64,000 nt of DNA from the NCBI RefSeq assembly GCF_932276165.1, contig NC_063982.1, positions 5,783,501 through 5,847,500 on the forward strand. The letters are read 5' to 3'. This document shows, piece by piece, positions 34,705-46,075 of the stretch. Positions within the stretch are counted from its first letter, which is position 1. Each line of letters starts with the position of its first letter. The position numbers and the translations under genes are program-made. The notes under the pieces are model-generated. The model was not told the origin of the DNA. It ran no database searches and worked only from the letters and a program-made list of their open reading frames with translations. This DNA is from Plutella xylostella (Eukaryota > Arthropoda > Insecta > Lepidoptera > Plutellidae).

Positions 34705-35942
34705 TGAAAGCAGGAAGCAGGAAAAACTAAAAAGTCATCTAGTAGTATCTTGTAGTAGTCAATCTATCTAAAAATATTAAATTACATAGACCGCTATTGG
34801 TATATATGCGTAACATTATATTTTTTTGTGTAAAAATTAAGAATATCTTATTTTTTTATTTATAATCGTAGTTCCTTTCTTCTCTTCACCTTAAAAGGTT
34901 GTATCGAGGGCTTCCGTGATAAAACTTTGGTCCAACCGTCGTAATAGTAACAAAAATCCACCTATACAACTATCTTGCTTACAATACAGTATTTGTAAGA
35001 CAATTATTAAAAAGTCACGCCAATTAAACAGGACCCCTACATATTTTTGCCCCAATTTTGTCTCTATATTATTTGTAAATGACTTTGAATATTTCATTTC
35101 AAAATACCTATGTTATGTTTTTAACAATTATTTTTCTTTTTGCAGGTAACTCCAGAACTAATATGGACGTGAACGTATGTGATAATGATAAACAAACAAT
35201 CATAGCAAATCATGATGGGGCCTAGGGTCCTGACTATGATGATAGGATAAGAAGCTGATAAATGAGTGGACTGTATTTTTATTGTATAGAATAATTTAAT
35301 GTAAGTTTTTACAATGGTTGTATGAAAAATAATATATGAATGATCGTGCGTCCGAAAGGTAAGAGAGTCCGGACAACCGAAGATGACGCATTTATACGTG
35401 GCGTCGCCGCTCCCCGCGCTCCTCCTCTTGCACCGATGTTGCCAGCTTCAATCGCCGCAACACATCATATACTCACTAGAAATGAAAAAGTTCCAGCACC
35501 TAATTACTCCTAAACGGGAAAGGCTATATATAAATGGTGAATTTTACGAATTGTAACAGAACAATAAATAAAATGATTAGCTTTAATACGCATAAAATAA
35601 ATAAAAAAGTAGCTTTAAATTCAATATCTTAGCACTTTCGCCCCCAACAGCGCGCAACGACTGCGTAAGCTCAAAAATAGATTCATTTAATCAAGATTTA
35701 TAGCTCAAAGTCGTTTAATTAAGATTCTCCACGTACAGTGCTTGTGTAATATCAACTTTATAGTTGAGGGTACAAGGTTAATTTTCGTTTTTCTGTGTGT
35801 CGGTTGTTTTTAAGTCGCCTCGCCGTGGAATGGGTCTATTTGTGAGTTTGCATGTACTAAATAAATTGCATTTTGCATACAAATCCGCTTTGCTAAGAAA
35901 CTAGAGTTTAGCGTCTAAGGGTGAGGCCACACGATCAAAAGC
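34705..35942. other. No recognised gene
   Basis: AT-rich DNA. A GC-rich island near 35395-35460 includes GCGTCGCCGCTCCCCGCGCT. No ORF or RNA gene is supportable. Confidence 0.4.
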
Positions 35943-36075
35943 TTTTATTTATTTTATTTTTTATTTATGAACGCTTTATTGTACATTATAAAGTTACAAT
36001 AACAAAAGGAGAAGAACATTAAAAGAAAACTAACAATGTACAAAGGCGGGCTTATTACCAAAAAGCAATTTCAAA
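35943..36075. repeat. Retroposon-like 3' tail
   Basis: TTTATTTATTTTATTTTTTA, then CTTTATTGTACATTATAAAG and GGCGGGCTTATTACCAAAAA, a variant of the tail family at 32925. Confidence 0.5.
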
Positions 36076-36376
36076 TCCTTGTTAGGTTAGAATATTCAAT
36101 GAATTATTAGCACAATAAAATATTTATAAAAATAGTCGGCGTAGTCGTTCAAAAGTTATGCGACTGAATGACGGGGGTTTTCAAAGTTGGTTGGTTAATA
36201 TCGTTGTTGTTTACAATTATAAAAGTTTTGTTTCTCGGAAAAGTTGTTACTTAAATATCAATCTTCGTTCAAAAGTAATTTTCCAACCTAATTTTACTGT
36301 AGATTGTAGATATACTAATGTGTACCCTATGTTCTGTCGATACGGTGTAAAATAGAACGACAGTCGCAATTATTCT

Positions 36377-36578
36377 AGATAGCTGATCCCGCGAGCTTAG
36401 CTTCGCCTTAAAAAGTTTTCCCGTGAGAATTCCGGGATAAAAAGTAGCCTATGTTCTTTCCCAGGGTCTAGACCGTATGTATACCAAATTTCATTCAAAT
36501 CTGTTCTGTAGTTTTGGCGTGAAAGAGTAACAGACAGACAGACACAGTTACTTTCGCATTTATAATATTAGTTAGGAT
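36377..36578 (-). mobile_element. Lep1/Helitron-like copy, first of a tandem pair
   Basis: AGCTGATCCCGCGAGCTTAG to ATAATATTAGTTAGGAT. It is joined directly to a second copy with the same diagnostic GATCCC variant. Confidence 0.8.
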
Positions 36579-36764
36579 AGCTGATCCCGCGAGCTTAGCT
36601 TCGCCTTAAAAAGTAGCCCATGTTCTTTCTCAGGGTCTAGACCAATATGTATACGAAATTTCATTCAAATCCGTTCAGTAGTTTTGGCGTGATAGAGTAA
36701 CAGACAGACAGACAGACACACAGACACAGTTACCTACTTTCGCATTTATAATATTAGTAAGGAT
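36579..36764 (-). mobile_element. Lep1/Helitron-like copy, second of a tandem pair
   Basis: AGCTGATCCCGCGAGCTTAG to ATAATATTAGTAAGGAT. A short deletion removes the TTTTCCCGTG block. Confidence 0.8.
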
Positions 36765-37727
36765 TTTCTATTCTAGTGATTTAATTTCAATTTGATACTT
36801 AATTTGTCCATATTTGTAGCCAACTTTCATACGATATATTTAGCGGGTAGACCGCCTTAAGAACTTTGCATGTTTTATCTGATTTTCATCTCTATACCTT
36901 GTGGCATAAGGTTGGTAATTGCGCGGCAGTATATTATTTGATCGCCCTGTATAAAATCTATTTTGTTGTGAACAAGTTTAGACAAAGTCATTAAAATTCA
37001 CTTCTACTTGGAGATATCTTGAGTTTGTCTACAGTTTTAATGCATAAAGTATACACTTTAATCTGATTTGATAACAAACCCCATTTGTAAAAGGTGTTGT
37101 AAAATTATTAATGAAATGTTCAGGAGTGCTGGAAAGAGTTCTCCCCAGTGAGAGGTATCAACTTTATACAGGGTGTTACAAAAAGGGTTTACCCTTTAGA
37201 TCTCAGTAACCCTTTATGCAACATTACGGGTATTATAAGTTTCCCAAACGGCGGAACCGATTTTTGTTTTGTTTTTTTTTGTGTCATAGGTAAAGTTACC
37301 CAGAGTGTTCTTGGCCATGCTGCATGAAAACCGGTTCAGCAGTTCAAAAGTTACTCGACTTTTAGTCAGGGTTTTTAACATTGGTTAGGTTAGTATTCTT
37401 CAGGATTTAAGCCTGAATATATATTTATTCACCATTCATTATGTAAGGTGCACGTCCCTATTATTGGCAGCTTATAGGTAGTTGAGTGTCACTTGAGGAG
37501 CATTCACCTTAAAGTTGGCAGACTGAGACCGAGGCGGCTGATAAATACTTGATGAATTGAGATTTAGATCTTTTGAACAACCCATCCAAGGTTCAAAAGA
37601 TGGGCTGTTATATGGCTAGATATTATATTCACAAGGGTTAATTAATACGTTTTATAGCTACATATGCCATCACAGATATGAAATGTTAAACGATCAATGT
37701 TAAATGAATACTGAAATACTTATATCA
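36765..37727. other. No recognised gene
   Basis: AT-rich DNA. ACAGGGTGTTACAAAAAGGG at 37168 looks like one end of another TIR element; its partner end was not found. Confidence 0.4.
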
Positions 37728-38000
37728 GACGGTCGAATGGCGTAGTGGTTAGTGACCCTGACTGCTATGCCGAAGGTCCCGGGTTCGATTCCCGGCTGGG
37801 GCAGATATTTGTTTAATCACAGATATTTGTACTCGGGTCTTGGGTGTTGATTTATATTTATATTTAATATGTATTTATCTATGTATTTTTATTATTATTA
37901 TTATTATTATATCAGCTGTCCGATACCCATAACACAGGCTCTGCCTATCTTGGGGTCGGATGGCCGTGTGTGAGATGTCCCCACATATTATTATTATTAT
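37728..38000 (+). mobile_element. tRNA-derived SINE, full head and CAGCTGTCC tail
   Basis: GGTCGAATGGCGTAGTGGTT (A box), then GGTCCCGGGTTCGATTCCCG (B box), then the tail ending CCACATATTATTATTATTAT. This is the best-preserved copy of this type here. No acceptor stem forms, so it is not a tRNA gene. Confidence 0.8.
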
Positions 38001-38791
38001 ATATACTTACAGGGTGTTGCGAAAAATCTACAGCCTGTCTAGACAGACTCACAATTACAGTCATTAGAACTTGTCTCCGAGCGAAATAATAGTCTTTATG
38101 CCACCACAGCCACCTGGAAACCACGCTCGCAAGGATTAAATGGCGTTTAGAAATTCTATAGATTCTCTTCTATATTCTTCAAAACTTTCTCAATGAAAAA
38201 ACCTTGTTAAATTTGAATTATTTAAAAAACTCTTAGGATAGGACAATATACTAATCAAATTTGTTAAACTATATTATGATGTTACATTATACCTACCCAT
38301 TTGGAAACAGTATTGTGTGTTTTTTTTAACCACCACAAGCTTTGCACTGCTAATGGTTTCCTTGTGGAAATTCAATCACTACACGAAGTATTTTCTACGG
38401 CAACTAAAGTTTATTTATTTATGATTCCCTCCACTCAAAGTTTGTCTGTTAACCGCTAAATCCGCAATGTGTACCATTTGGAATAATATTCGTTTCAAGG
38501 TAAAAGAAGGGCAAACACACACAATACACTTTCTCGCATCCTGGATTATTTGAGCCTTCGCATTCGCCCACACGGTAAATAAAACCTTTAGGTACACTAT
38601 AATAATATAAACCGGGTACATAGGTACTAAGTATCTCTAGTGAGCTAAATGTCAAGGAGTATTCACACTTCATGTAGTTTTATGAGCTTTTACAGTAAGT
38701 AGCTGAAGCTCGCTTTGGGCCGACCGCACACACACGTAGCGTCGTACCTAATGATATCAAATATATATGTACTCTTTATTCGACGTCATCA
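38001..38791. other. No recognised gene
   Basis: AT-rich DNA. An ACAGGGTGTTGCGAAAAATC end is at 38010. Nothing coding. Confidence 0.4.
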
Positions 38792-39130
38792 TCAGCCAAT
38801 AATCATCCACTGCTGGACATAGGCCTCTCCCAAGGAGCGCCACAACACTCGGTCCTCGGCCTTCCTCATCCAACCACTACCCGCCACCCGCCTAAGGTCG
38901 TCAGTCCACCGGGCAGGAGGGCGTCCCACGCTGCGTTTGCCTGTTCGTGGTCTCCACTCGAGAACTCGTCTACCCCAACGGTTATCGGTTCTTCGGCAGA
39001 TATGACCAGCCCACTGCCACTTCAGCTTGCATATTTTGACAGCTATGTCGGTAACCTTAGTCCTCTGACGGATAACCTCATTTCTGATACGATCCATCAG
39101 AGAAACCCCAAGCATAGCTCTCCATAGCAC
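38792..39130 (-). pseudogene. RTE-like LINE, C-terminal end of the reverse transcriptase ORF
   Basis: 112 open codons. The blocks LKWQWAGHICRRTDNRWGRR, GRPPARWTDDLRRVAGSGW and WRSLGEAYVQQW are the conserved C-terminus of the endonuclease-reverse transcriptase ORF very common in Lepidoptera. The left edge has a (CATCATC) tail at about 38785, so this is a 5'-truncated LINE copy lying on the - strand. Catalytic RT parts are missing. Confidence 0.85.
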
Positions 39131-39377
39131 GCTGAGCGACGTAAAATTTTACAATTATCCCCCGGAAATTCTGGTATAAAAAGTGGAATGTTAATCCTGG
39201 ATGTCAGCTTCCTAAATACCAAATTTCACTCAAATTGCATCAGCATCATTATTTTATTTAATCCCTTTGTACTTAAGGGTATAATACAAAGATGCAGATT
39301 GATATAGCAATCGATACTAGAGGCCCTGGACTAGGGATTGTTACCGCCCCCACATTTGGGGTGCCATAGTACAACAA

Positions 39378-39530
39378 TGATGTCAATTCTGAAGGCACAA
39401 ATTCTAATTTTAGAATTATCAAACTATAAATTTTGCCAGCTAAAAAATAATTTTACGGACACACTCATAGAGTCGAATTTAATGTTTTGACAGCTCTAAA
39501 ATTAGAATTGGTGCCTTCAGAATCGACTTC
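39378..39530. mobile_element. MITE with GTCAATTCTGAAGGC ends
   Basis: GTCAATTCTGAAGGCACAAA to the inverted GTGCCTTCAGAATCGAC. The arms continue through AATTCTAATTTTAGA against TCTAAAATTAGAATT. Confidence 0.75.
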
Positions 39531-40377
39531 AATATCGATAGAAATGTGTCCTCTACAAAGTATTAATTATTCGTACACTAATAATGTAGAGTATAAAGTG
39601 CTAAGCTGCAGCAACGACTAGGTAGCACCAGGTGCAAAATGAGTCTAGTAGACGACTACTCATAATATTAAATTAAGCTTATATTTAGTTCCCCGTATAA
39701 CGTAACTGCTTTTAACATTTTGAAATGTTTTAAAAATAAAGAAGCAAGAAAGTTCTAAAAATTGCTATACGGTTTTAAACAATGCTAAGCCAAAAGTCAT
39801 TAATTCCATTTTTTCTACGTCTTTTGGAAATTGGCAAATTAATCGTTGTTTAGAATGACTTTGCCTTACTACACCACTTTCCAAAGTCCGCCTTGAAGAC
39901 AAAATTTGTTTAGGGAAAAAAATGAAAATATTGATGATCTGCCCAACAAATATTTATAAAATTTTATCACAAATTCTCTGTATAAAATAAACCTTGATAC
40001 AGCAAAGTGTCACAAACTTCGTCAACAAGTAATTAATATCGTTGGTGCCTCGCCGATCGTTCGATCAAAATCAGCGATCAAAAATATATTTAGTCCAGTA
40101 TTTTTTTAAAGTCAGCCCCTAATCGTCTCGGGTGTAAATGAAGGTTCGATGAAAAATTATCCGAAGTCCGGAGTATATTTGTGACGTATCAGCAATAACA
40201 GTATCATATTTTATGCGTATCCAAATACCCATAATGATCCTGAAGGCATACTGGGCCCCATTTTTGTCAATCCTGAAGTTACGAGTTATTATACGTAACG
40301 TCTAATTATGCCTACTTATGTAAGTAGGTGTTTTTTTTCCTTCACACTTAACCTTGCCATGCCACGCCATTTTACTT
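39531..40377. other. No recognised gene
   Basis: AT-rich DNA without supportable features. Confidence 0.4.
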
Positions 40378-40768
40378 TTTTTTCATAATAATGTCCTCCT
40401 AGCCGAATTTCGACTACGGCGGCCAATCTCAATTGAGATCAGCCATCTACGCAGGAGTAGATTATAGTGCCCAAGTGTGTGCGCAGTACACAGGAGCACT
40501 CTCTGTTCCATCACTCTCATAGCCCAATGGGACGGATTGACCGACACGACTGGAGAGAGCTAGGCGCAGGACCGACTGCTTTACATGCCCATCCGACAGC
40601 ATGGATCGTTTCACTGTTTCGGACATCAGGTGATCAGCCTTCTATGTCCTAACCAAACTTAGAACCACAATTTAGAAACACAAATTGATGGTCCCACCCG
40701 GGAATCGAACCCGGGACCTCTGGGTCGTGAAGCGAAGCTTCTACCACTAGACCACAGAGGCAGTTGCA
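40378..40768 (-). mobile_element. Long tRNA-derived SINE, head type 3
   Basis: On the - strand the head at 40765-40690 has an A box (GTGGTCTAGTGGTAGAAGC) and B box (GGTTCGATTCCCGGG). The body contains GGACATAGAAGGCTGATCAC and ends in TCGGCTAGGAGGACATTATT. Fragments of the same 3' end occur at 43288-43393. The acceptor halves do not pair, so it is not a tRNA. Confidence 0.7.
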
Positions 40769-41009
40769 GTTTTTTTTCATAGTATTTATACCAAAAACAA
40801 AGTTAGAAAAGCCTATTTGGTACTGACCCCTAAATAAACGATCCAGTAGGTTATCTCCGGAATCGCCAGAATTAGGCCCGACTGTTGTTTGAACATACTA
40901 CGAAATACACAATATTATGTAGTTAGAGTAAGCATTAACATTTAGTCGAGTCACGGCACCGCGATGGCACTAAGGGGCCGTCTACACAGGCGAGAAAATC
41001 GCGACGAAT

Positions 41010-41245
41010 ATATTTAATACTTTATTGCACAAATATGTCATATAAGTTTACAAAAGGACGCCCACCGGCTAGATGGGGTAACGACTTGCGAAAAGTGGCT
41101 GGATATGATTGGAGCTAAAGATCGCATCCAGTAGCGTGCTTTGGGAGAGGCCTACGCCCAGCAGCGGACTGCTATAAGCTGATGATGATGATGATGAAGT
41201 TTACAAAAGGTGGACTTCGTGTTAAAAGCATTTTCTACCAGCCAA
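41010..41245. repeat. Retroposon-like tail, split by a nested RTE fragment
   Basis: CTTTATTGCACAAATATGTC, then AAGTTTACAAAAGG (41044-41057), the RTE insert, then the same 14 bp again (41197-41210), then GTGTTAAAAGCATTTTCTAC. Without the insert it is the 32925/50108 repeat. Confidence 0.7.
41058..41196 (+). mobile_element. RTE-like LINE 3' fragment with a 14-bp target duplication
   Basis: 139 bp. The frame encodes RPPARWGNDLRKVAGYDW, the same C-terminal block as at 38792-39130, then a TGATGATGATGATGATG tail. Both sides carry AAGTTTACAAAAGG. Confidence 0.85.
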
Positions 41246-41292
41246 CCTATGTACATTGACGTTTCCGACTCAACCACTCGACGATAATACCG

Positions 41293-41468
41293 TGGTAAGC
41301 GTCCACCTTTCGGCATCGTACGCAACGGACGCATCGCATTCAGTATTCGTGTAGAGAAATTCACACAAGTGCACCCAATTCATCGGCATTGCCAACGCCG
41401 TTTCTCCATACATTTATGAAAATCCGTTTACTGCGATACGAACGATAGCAATAGGTGGACGCATACCT
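41293..41468. mobile_element. MITE-D, copy 2
   Basis: GGTAAGCGTCCACCTTTCGG to AATAGGTGGACGCATACC, with inverted inner words CATCGTACGCAA and GCGATACGAACG. Confidence 0.7.
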
Positions 41469-43194
41469 TTAAGACACCTTCTATGACATCTTCAATATCG
41501 AAATGCAGTACACGACGATAGTATTGTTGAGACTGTGTGAGTGGTGCAGGGTTTGATGGTAAATGACGTACGCAATAATATGTTGAGGCGAAACTATTTA
41601 ATGAATTTTTACACATATTCAACAAATTTATTTTCTCAAGTGTGTTATCTAAGTAGCGGGCGCAAGACGACCAGAGCGGCTGCGCATTGTTCGCTCCTGG
41701 AAGTTACCAAAAAGTTAACATTTCAATTTTCAAAACGTGACTAAAGACTGATTCACACACTGTTTGGTGCGAGTGTTAGACGTACATTGCTGAGTATTTA
41801 TGGCAGATTCAAAAGTTTTGCAAATACTTTACAACAAGCCCAGTAATGTACGTCTACTCGTACTAAACACTTGAACTAAACTGTGTGTGAAGGGATCTTA
41901 AAACATGTGTCGCTACCGAAGTAGAAAAAAAGGCGGAAGGAATCTCGCTAACTAAAAAGTGAAGCACCAAAGTAAGTCGATTTCATTGTTGCGACGAGCC
42001 CGACACATACAAATTCACACTCAAAGTAAGTCAGTTTGCCGCCGCGCGCCAATCACGTCGCACCTACGCACTCACACACTCTCATGTCGCCGTCATTGCT
42101 GTGCCTCATTTTTTAGTTTGCGAGATTTCTTTCGTCTCTTTTTCTACTTCTATGGTCGCTACAGTATCGTCGCGACTACGTCCAGTGAGGACGGTCCCTA
42201 ACGACTCGTTTTCCATCGATCACGTGTATCGATGCAGTGATCGAGCAACAATGGAACAGTAACGATTGAATCGATCTGTCACTGCGCTAACCGGGTCACG
42301 GGGCGACGGATGAGAGGTTACTACACTAGTAGGAATATAGAAGTAGTTACTTACGTACGATGAGCCACATAGGTAGCCTACGTAATTTCGTAATATGCGT
42401 TGTAGTTAGGTATTTATTATTTATTATTATAGAACTTGTAGCAATTGTACCTATAGCAATGCAATGTAGGTAAACTGTAGGTATCATCGAATTTAGATCG
42501 ATATTAAAGTATTTTGATCCCTATTAGAAAGCTATATTGTTTGTCACATCATGAAAAGGAGACAAAAGTTTTTCTAAAAAAAATCGGACTAGCCTCAATT
42601 ACATTATTGCATTAGTAGAATAAATATAACCAGAATGTCCCCAAAATTCGTAGCTGTACAATCTGATTGCTTCCCCACCGGTATTCCCTGAAAAACTACA
42701 TTTTCCTTATCGGCGCATCCCCCGGATCTCGTTAAACGTTGTCTGGCGGAAATTGCCCGCATGGACAAGCCCGCCTGGACACTTCCTGGGGACAGCGGGG
42801 GGTCCGCGTTGGGACGTTAGTTTCAACCCTGTTTTAAAACGAATATGAAACTTACGATTATGAGTACTAGTAGACACATCGCACACATTTGAAAATGCGG
42901 GAAAAAAATAAAGATACATACAGACGAATTGGGAACTTTCTGCTTTTTTCGAAGACGGTTTAAAATCAACTCTTCATAGTAAAAACTTATGTTACCCAAA
43001 AAATGAGCTACATTTTTTTTATTCGCGAATTTCGAACAGTACTCATTTTTTTCAATACCTTTATGAAGGCTCAACTTCCTAGTCAAAGGGGCAACATTCA
43101 GCCGGTAGATATGTGGGTCAGCTGATGATGCAGATAATGATGATGGCCCGCGCTCCATCGACAGGATATTGCTACTCTGTGCTTTGTGCGTTCC
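41469..43194. other. No recognised gene
   Basis: Mixed AT-rich DNA. There is a CpG-bearing stretch at 41955-42300 with short ORFs but no domain signal. Confidence 0.4.
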
Positions 43195-43220
43195 CAGAGT
43201 ACAAGAATACGTAGTTGATA

Positions 43221-43288
43221 GCTGTCGTTCGTTCGTTTTTCGTCAGTATAGAGTAACCCTCTCTAATCACGCGCCCGTTAATACTCTA

Positions 43289-43321
<33 letters not shown>

Positions 43322-43742
43322 TCTTCCAAGCCGATACGGCTACGGCGACTGCTAATGGAGATTTTGGCTTCGTTGGTGTGCCCGGATGTGGCGAATACTC
43401 TACTCTGTATACAAAAATCTAGGTACAGTAACAGTGCCACAAACTTATCTGTTCCGGTGAGAGCGAACTAAATTGATCCATATCTCATTATTTACTAATG
43501 AATTTTGTATTGTAAAAGATTCGATATGTTTATTAACACTTCAAGAGCGAATTAACAATACGAGCAAACTTAAAATATTATAGAATTAAGAAATATTAGA
43601 CATTTATGTGAGCTGTTACCGCAACAGATAAGTTTGTGGCACTGTTACTGTACCTAGATTTTTGTATACAGAGTAGAGTATTAACGGGCGCGTGATTAGA
43701 GAGGGTTACTCTATACTGACGAAAAACGAACGAACGACAGCT
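43221..43742. mobile_element. Foldback around a MITE-A, interrupted by a small insertion
   Basis: Left arm 43221-43460 and right arm 43615-43742 are inverted copies: GTACAGTAACAGTGCCACAA against TTGTGGCACTGTTACTGTAC, then TTAACGGGCGCGTGATTAGA, then the MITE-A end. The left arm is longer only because of the insert at 43288-43393 and its duplicated target. Confidence 0.8.
43288..43393 (-). mobile_element. 106-bp SINE 3' fragment with an 8-bp target duplication
   Basis: Flanked by AATACTCT (43280-43287 and 43394-43401); the opposite foldback arm has a single AATACTCT, which shows the empty site. The insert starts with a (ATG)n run and carries CCAAGCCGATACGGCTACGG, similar to the 3' part of the 40378-40768 SINE. 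The - strand tail is (CAT)n. Confidence 0.8.
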
Positions 43743-43829
43743 ATCGTGCGATCGGCACGTTCAATACAACGAGATAGAGTCGTCGTGGAAACTTAGTTTT
43801 CTGTCATATATTATGTAGAGTGACCCCTG
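43701..43829. mobile_element. MITE-A copy joined to the foldback
   Basis: GAGGGTTACTCTATACTGAC to TTATGTAGAGTGACCCC with the GTTCAATACAACGAGATAG core. Confidence 0.7.
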
Positions 43830-45246
43830 TCGCTGTCTCGCACGACGAACGTTTCAAGGTCACGCCAACACCGACTGGATTCGACCTTGGGACCTTCGGC
43901 ACCAGCCAGCTAGGGAATTCAAATAAAAAACTACACCGACCCTATTCCATATCAATATTCAAAAACCCAAGCGGAGGCTGTCAAATATCTTCAAATCAAA
44001 CTTTCAGCCTTCACCACTGAAAGATTCACGCTGAGATTTCAGAGCGACACATTTTTGCGGTCAAAAAGTCCTAAAATATAGAAGTGACCTTTTATAAAAT
44101 TCTCCACAGATCCAACCCGCGTCATATTAGGCAGGGTCGCGCCTAGACACAGAATAGCAAATGTATTTCGGTCTCGATTCAGAGAAGTGTGTCTGTGGCA
44201 CCTTTCAATCTACATTTATTATACCCTGCCAAGTTACCACCTGACCCCACGTTGAGAAAATACATTTTCTAAAATATCTTAAGTACTTACATATTTTTTT
44301 TGTTAACAATCTGTACAGTACCTAAAGAGCTTCCACTATGTTATTGTATTTTTGACGTTTCCTTATGTCTGGCAAGTAAAGTTGGTTTTCCTTTGCAGTC
44401 ATCAAATATGTATGAGATTTCGAATGTCAAAAAACCAATAATATAATGGACAGAGTATAGTCTTATCAATTCCATTGCCTCAAAAATAATAAAAGAAAAA
44501 CAAGAACAACAAAAAAGTCTAAAAACCACTTCCGTTGGTTTCCATTGCCGTCCCAAACTAAAAACAAAGGAGCATCTAGCATCTGTGTCTCTAATGTCGA
44601 TGCACTGCATACAGCCAACTAGGGCACAGACAAAGGCTGAAAGAGATCCGGCCAATGCTTCCGGTCAGGGCATTGATTAAAAAAGAAAGAGCTGTCAAAT
44701 TCAAACGGAGGTTCCCGCGCTTTGATTGCAAAATGGCCGCCGCTTGCTGTCATTTTGCTTCGCTTTTTTCCACTGTTTGCTCAATCATAATTCAGGTTCA
44801 AGATCGCTAGTTTTGTTTTATTAATTAATAGGTTTTCTCGGTGCCCAGCGACCTTTTACAAGTTTCTTCATTAAACTTTTCTCCTAGTATCATGAAAGTT
44901 GGAACTTTGTACCAACTTACATCACTTCATTGTGCTGTCTCAGCGAATAACTTGGAAACTTTTCATAATGCTTACGTAGTGGTTTATGAAACAAGTAGAC
45001 TAATTCAGGCAATATTGCTTTTTATTAATAATCATATTCAGTGAATATGATATGCCGCCCAAATAATAAAATCTTGAGCATAGAATGTAATACTACTTTA
45101 CCTATTGCACACCACATAAATAATTTCAGCACCTGTTTTTTTCGCAATAACCCTCTGACATGAAGCCACAGATAAACTTCCTCCCTGAATAGATATAACA
45201 AAAAAAACACTTTGTGATATGAAAATCACTTTCTACCTAGGTCTTT
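43830..45246. other. No recognised gene
   Basis: AT-rich DNA. GCAAAATGGCCGCCGCTTGC near 44730 is a GC-rich spot. Short ORFs without domain features. Confidence 0.4.
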
Positions 45247-45722
45247 GCGGTGGATGCTAAAATATTGAAGCCGCCTCGAACACGATCCGTTCCGGCGCTC
45301 GGGGCAAATACGTCTATTCTATTCTATTCTATTATATTCTCTGTGGGGGTGCAAGTACCTGCACCTGGCTCTCTCGAGTGGAACCTTTGTGCATATCCTC
45401 AAGGTCTAAACTGCCTTCCTAAGCTTGGACCATTTCCCACCACGCTGGTCCACTACTGGTTGGTGGGTTCGCATATCTAGATTTGCTAAATCTAGATATG
45501 CAGGTTCCTCACGATGTTTTCCTTCACCGTAAGAGCGATGGTATACCTTGTATTTAAATTCAGAAAAGAACTAATTGGTACATGTCAGCGCCGGGAGTCG
45601 AACCCGCATCTCTGGCGTGAGAAGCGGGCGCTTACCCGACTGAGCTACCACCGCGGTGGATGCTAGAATATTGAATCTTCGAACACGATCCGTTCCAGCT
45701 CCGGGCAAATACATCTCGACTC
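45247..45722 (-). mobile_element. tRNA-derived SINE, head type 4, between about 70-bp direct repeats
   Basis: The SINE body is about 45344-45652. On the - strand its head has GTGGTAGCTCAGTCGGGTAA (A box) and GGGTTCGACTCCCGG (B box). A diverged direct repeat flanks it: GCGGTGGATGCTAAAATATT at 45248 and GCGGTGGATGCTAGAATATT at 45653, both running into GAACACGATCCGTTCC. A (CTATT)n run is at 45315-45338. Confidence 0.65.
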
Positions 45723-45952
45723 AGCCTAGAAATGTGGGGCACAAAAAATGCTCCAGATTTTTCCCTTACATGTTTGATTTCTACGAAGGAGAGGTTTCTA
45801 GATCAAATAAGCTGACATAATCATTTTAATGGGTAATGGATGTGTGATGGATGATTTTAAAGTAGTTTCTAAAAGAGTAAAATGTGAGTTACAAGCAATT
45901 GTTTTAAATGATAAGAAATACAAACAGATACTTCAGAAGATGTTTGAAGGGC

Positions 45953-46075
45953 CTTACCACAAAAAAATAGACAGTGTTTAACAGTTGTTTAGCGCTGTCA
46001 AACGCCTACAAAATCTTTCAAATATAGTTTTAAACACTTGTTAAACAATGTTTAAAGTTTTTTGTGGTAGCACAG
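45953..46075. mobile_element. MITE-F, copy 1
   Basis: GGGCCTTACCACAAAAAAAT to GTTTTTTGTGGTAGCAC, with inverted inner parts (GTGTTTAACAGTTGTTTA against TTGTTAAACAATGTTTA). Confidence 0.75.

Noticed and set aside
37735..37805. Possible tRNA gene (A and B boxes)
   Set aside because: No acceptor stem pairs, and the same sequence continues into a repeated SINE tail. The same holds for 4085-4154, 32515-32580, 40690-40765, 45590-45655 and 59860-59935.
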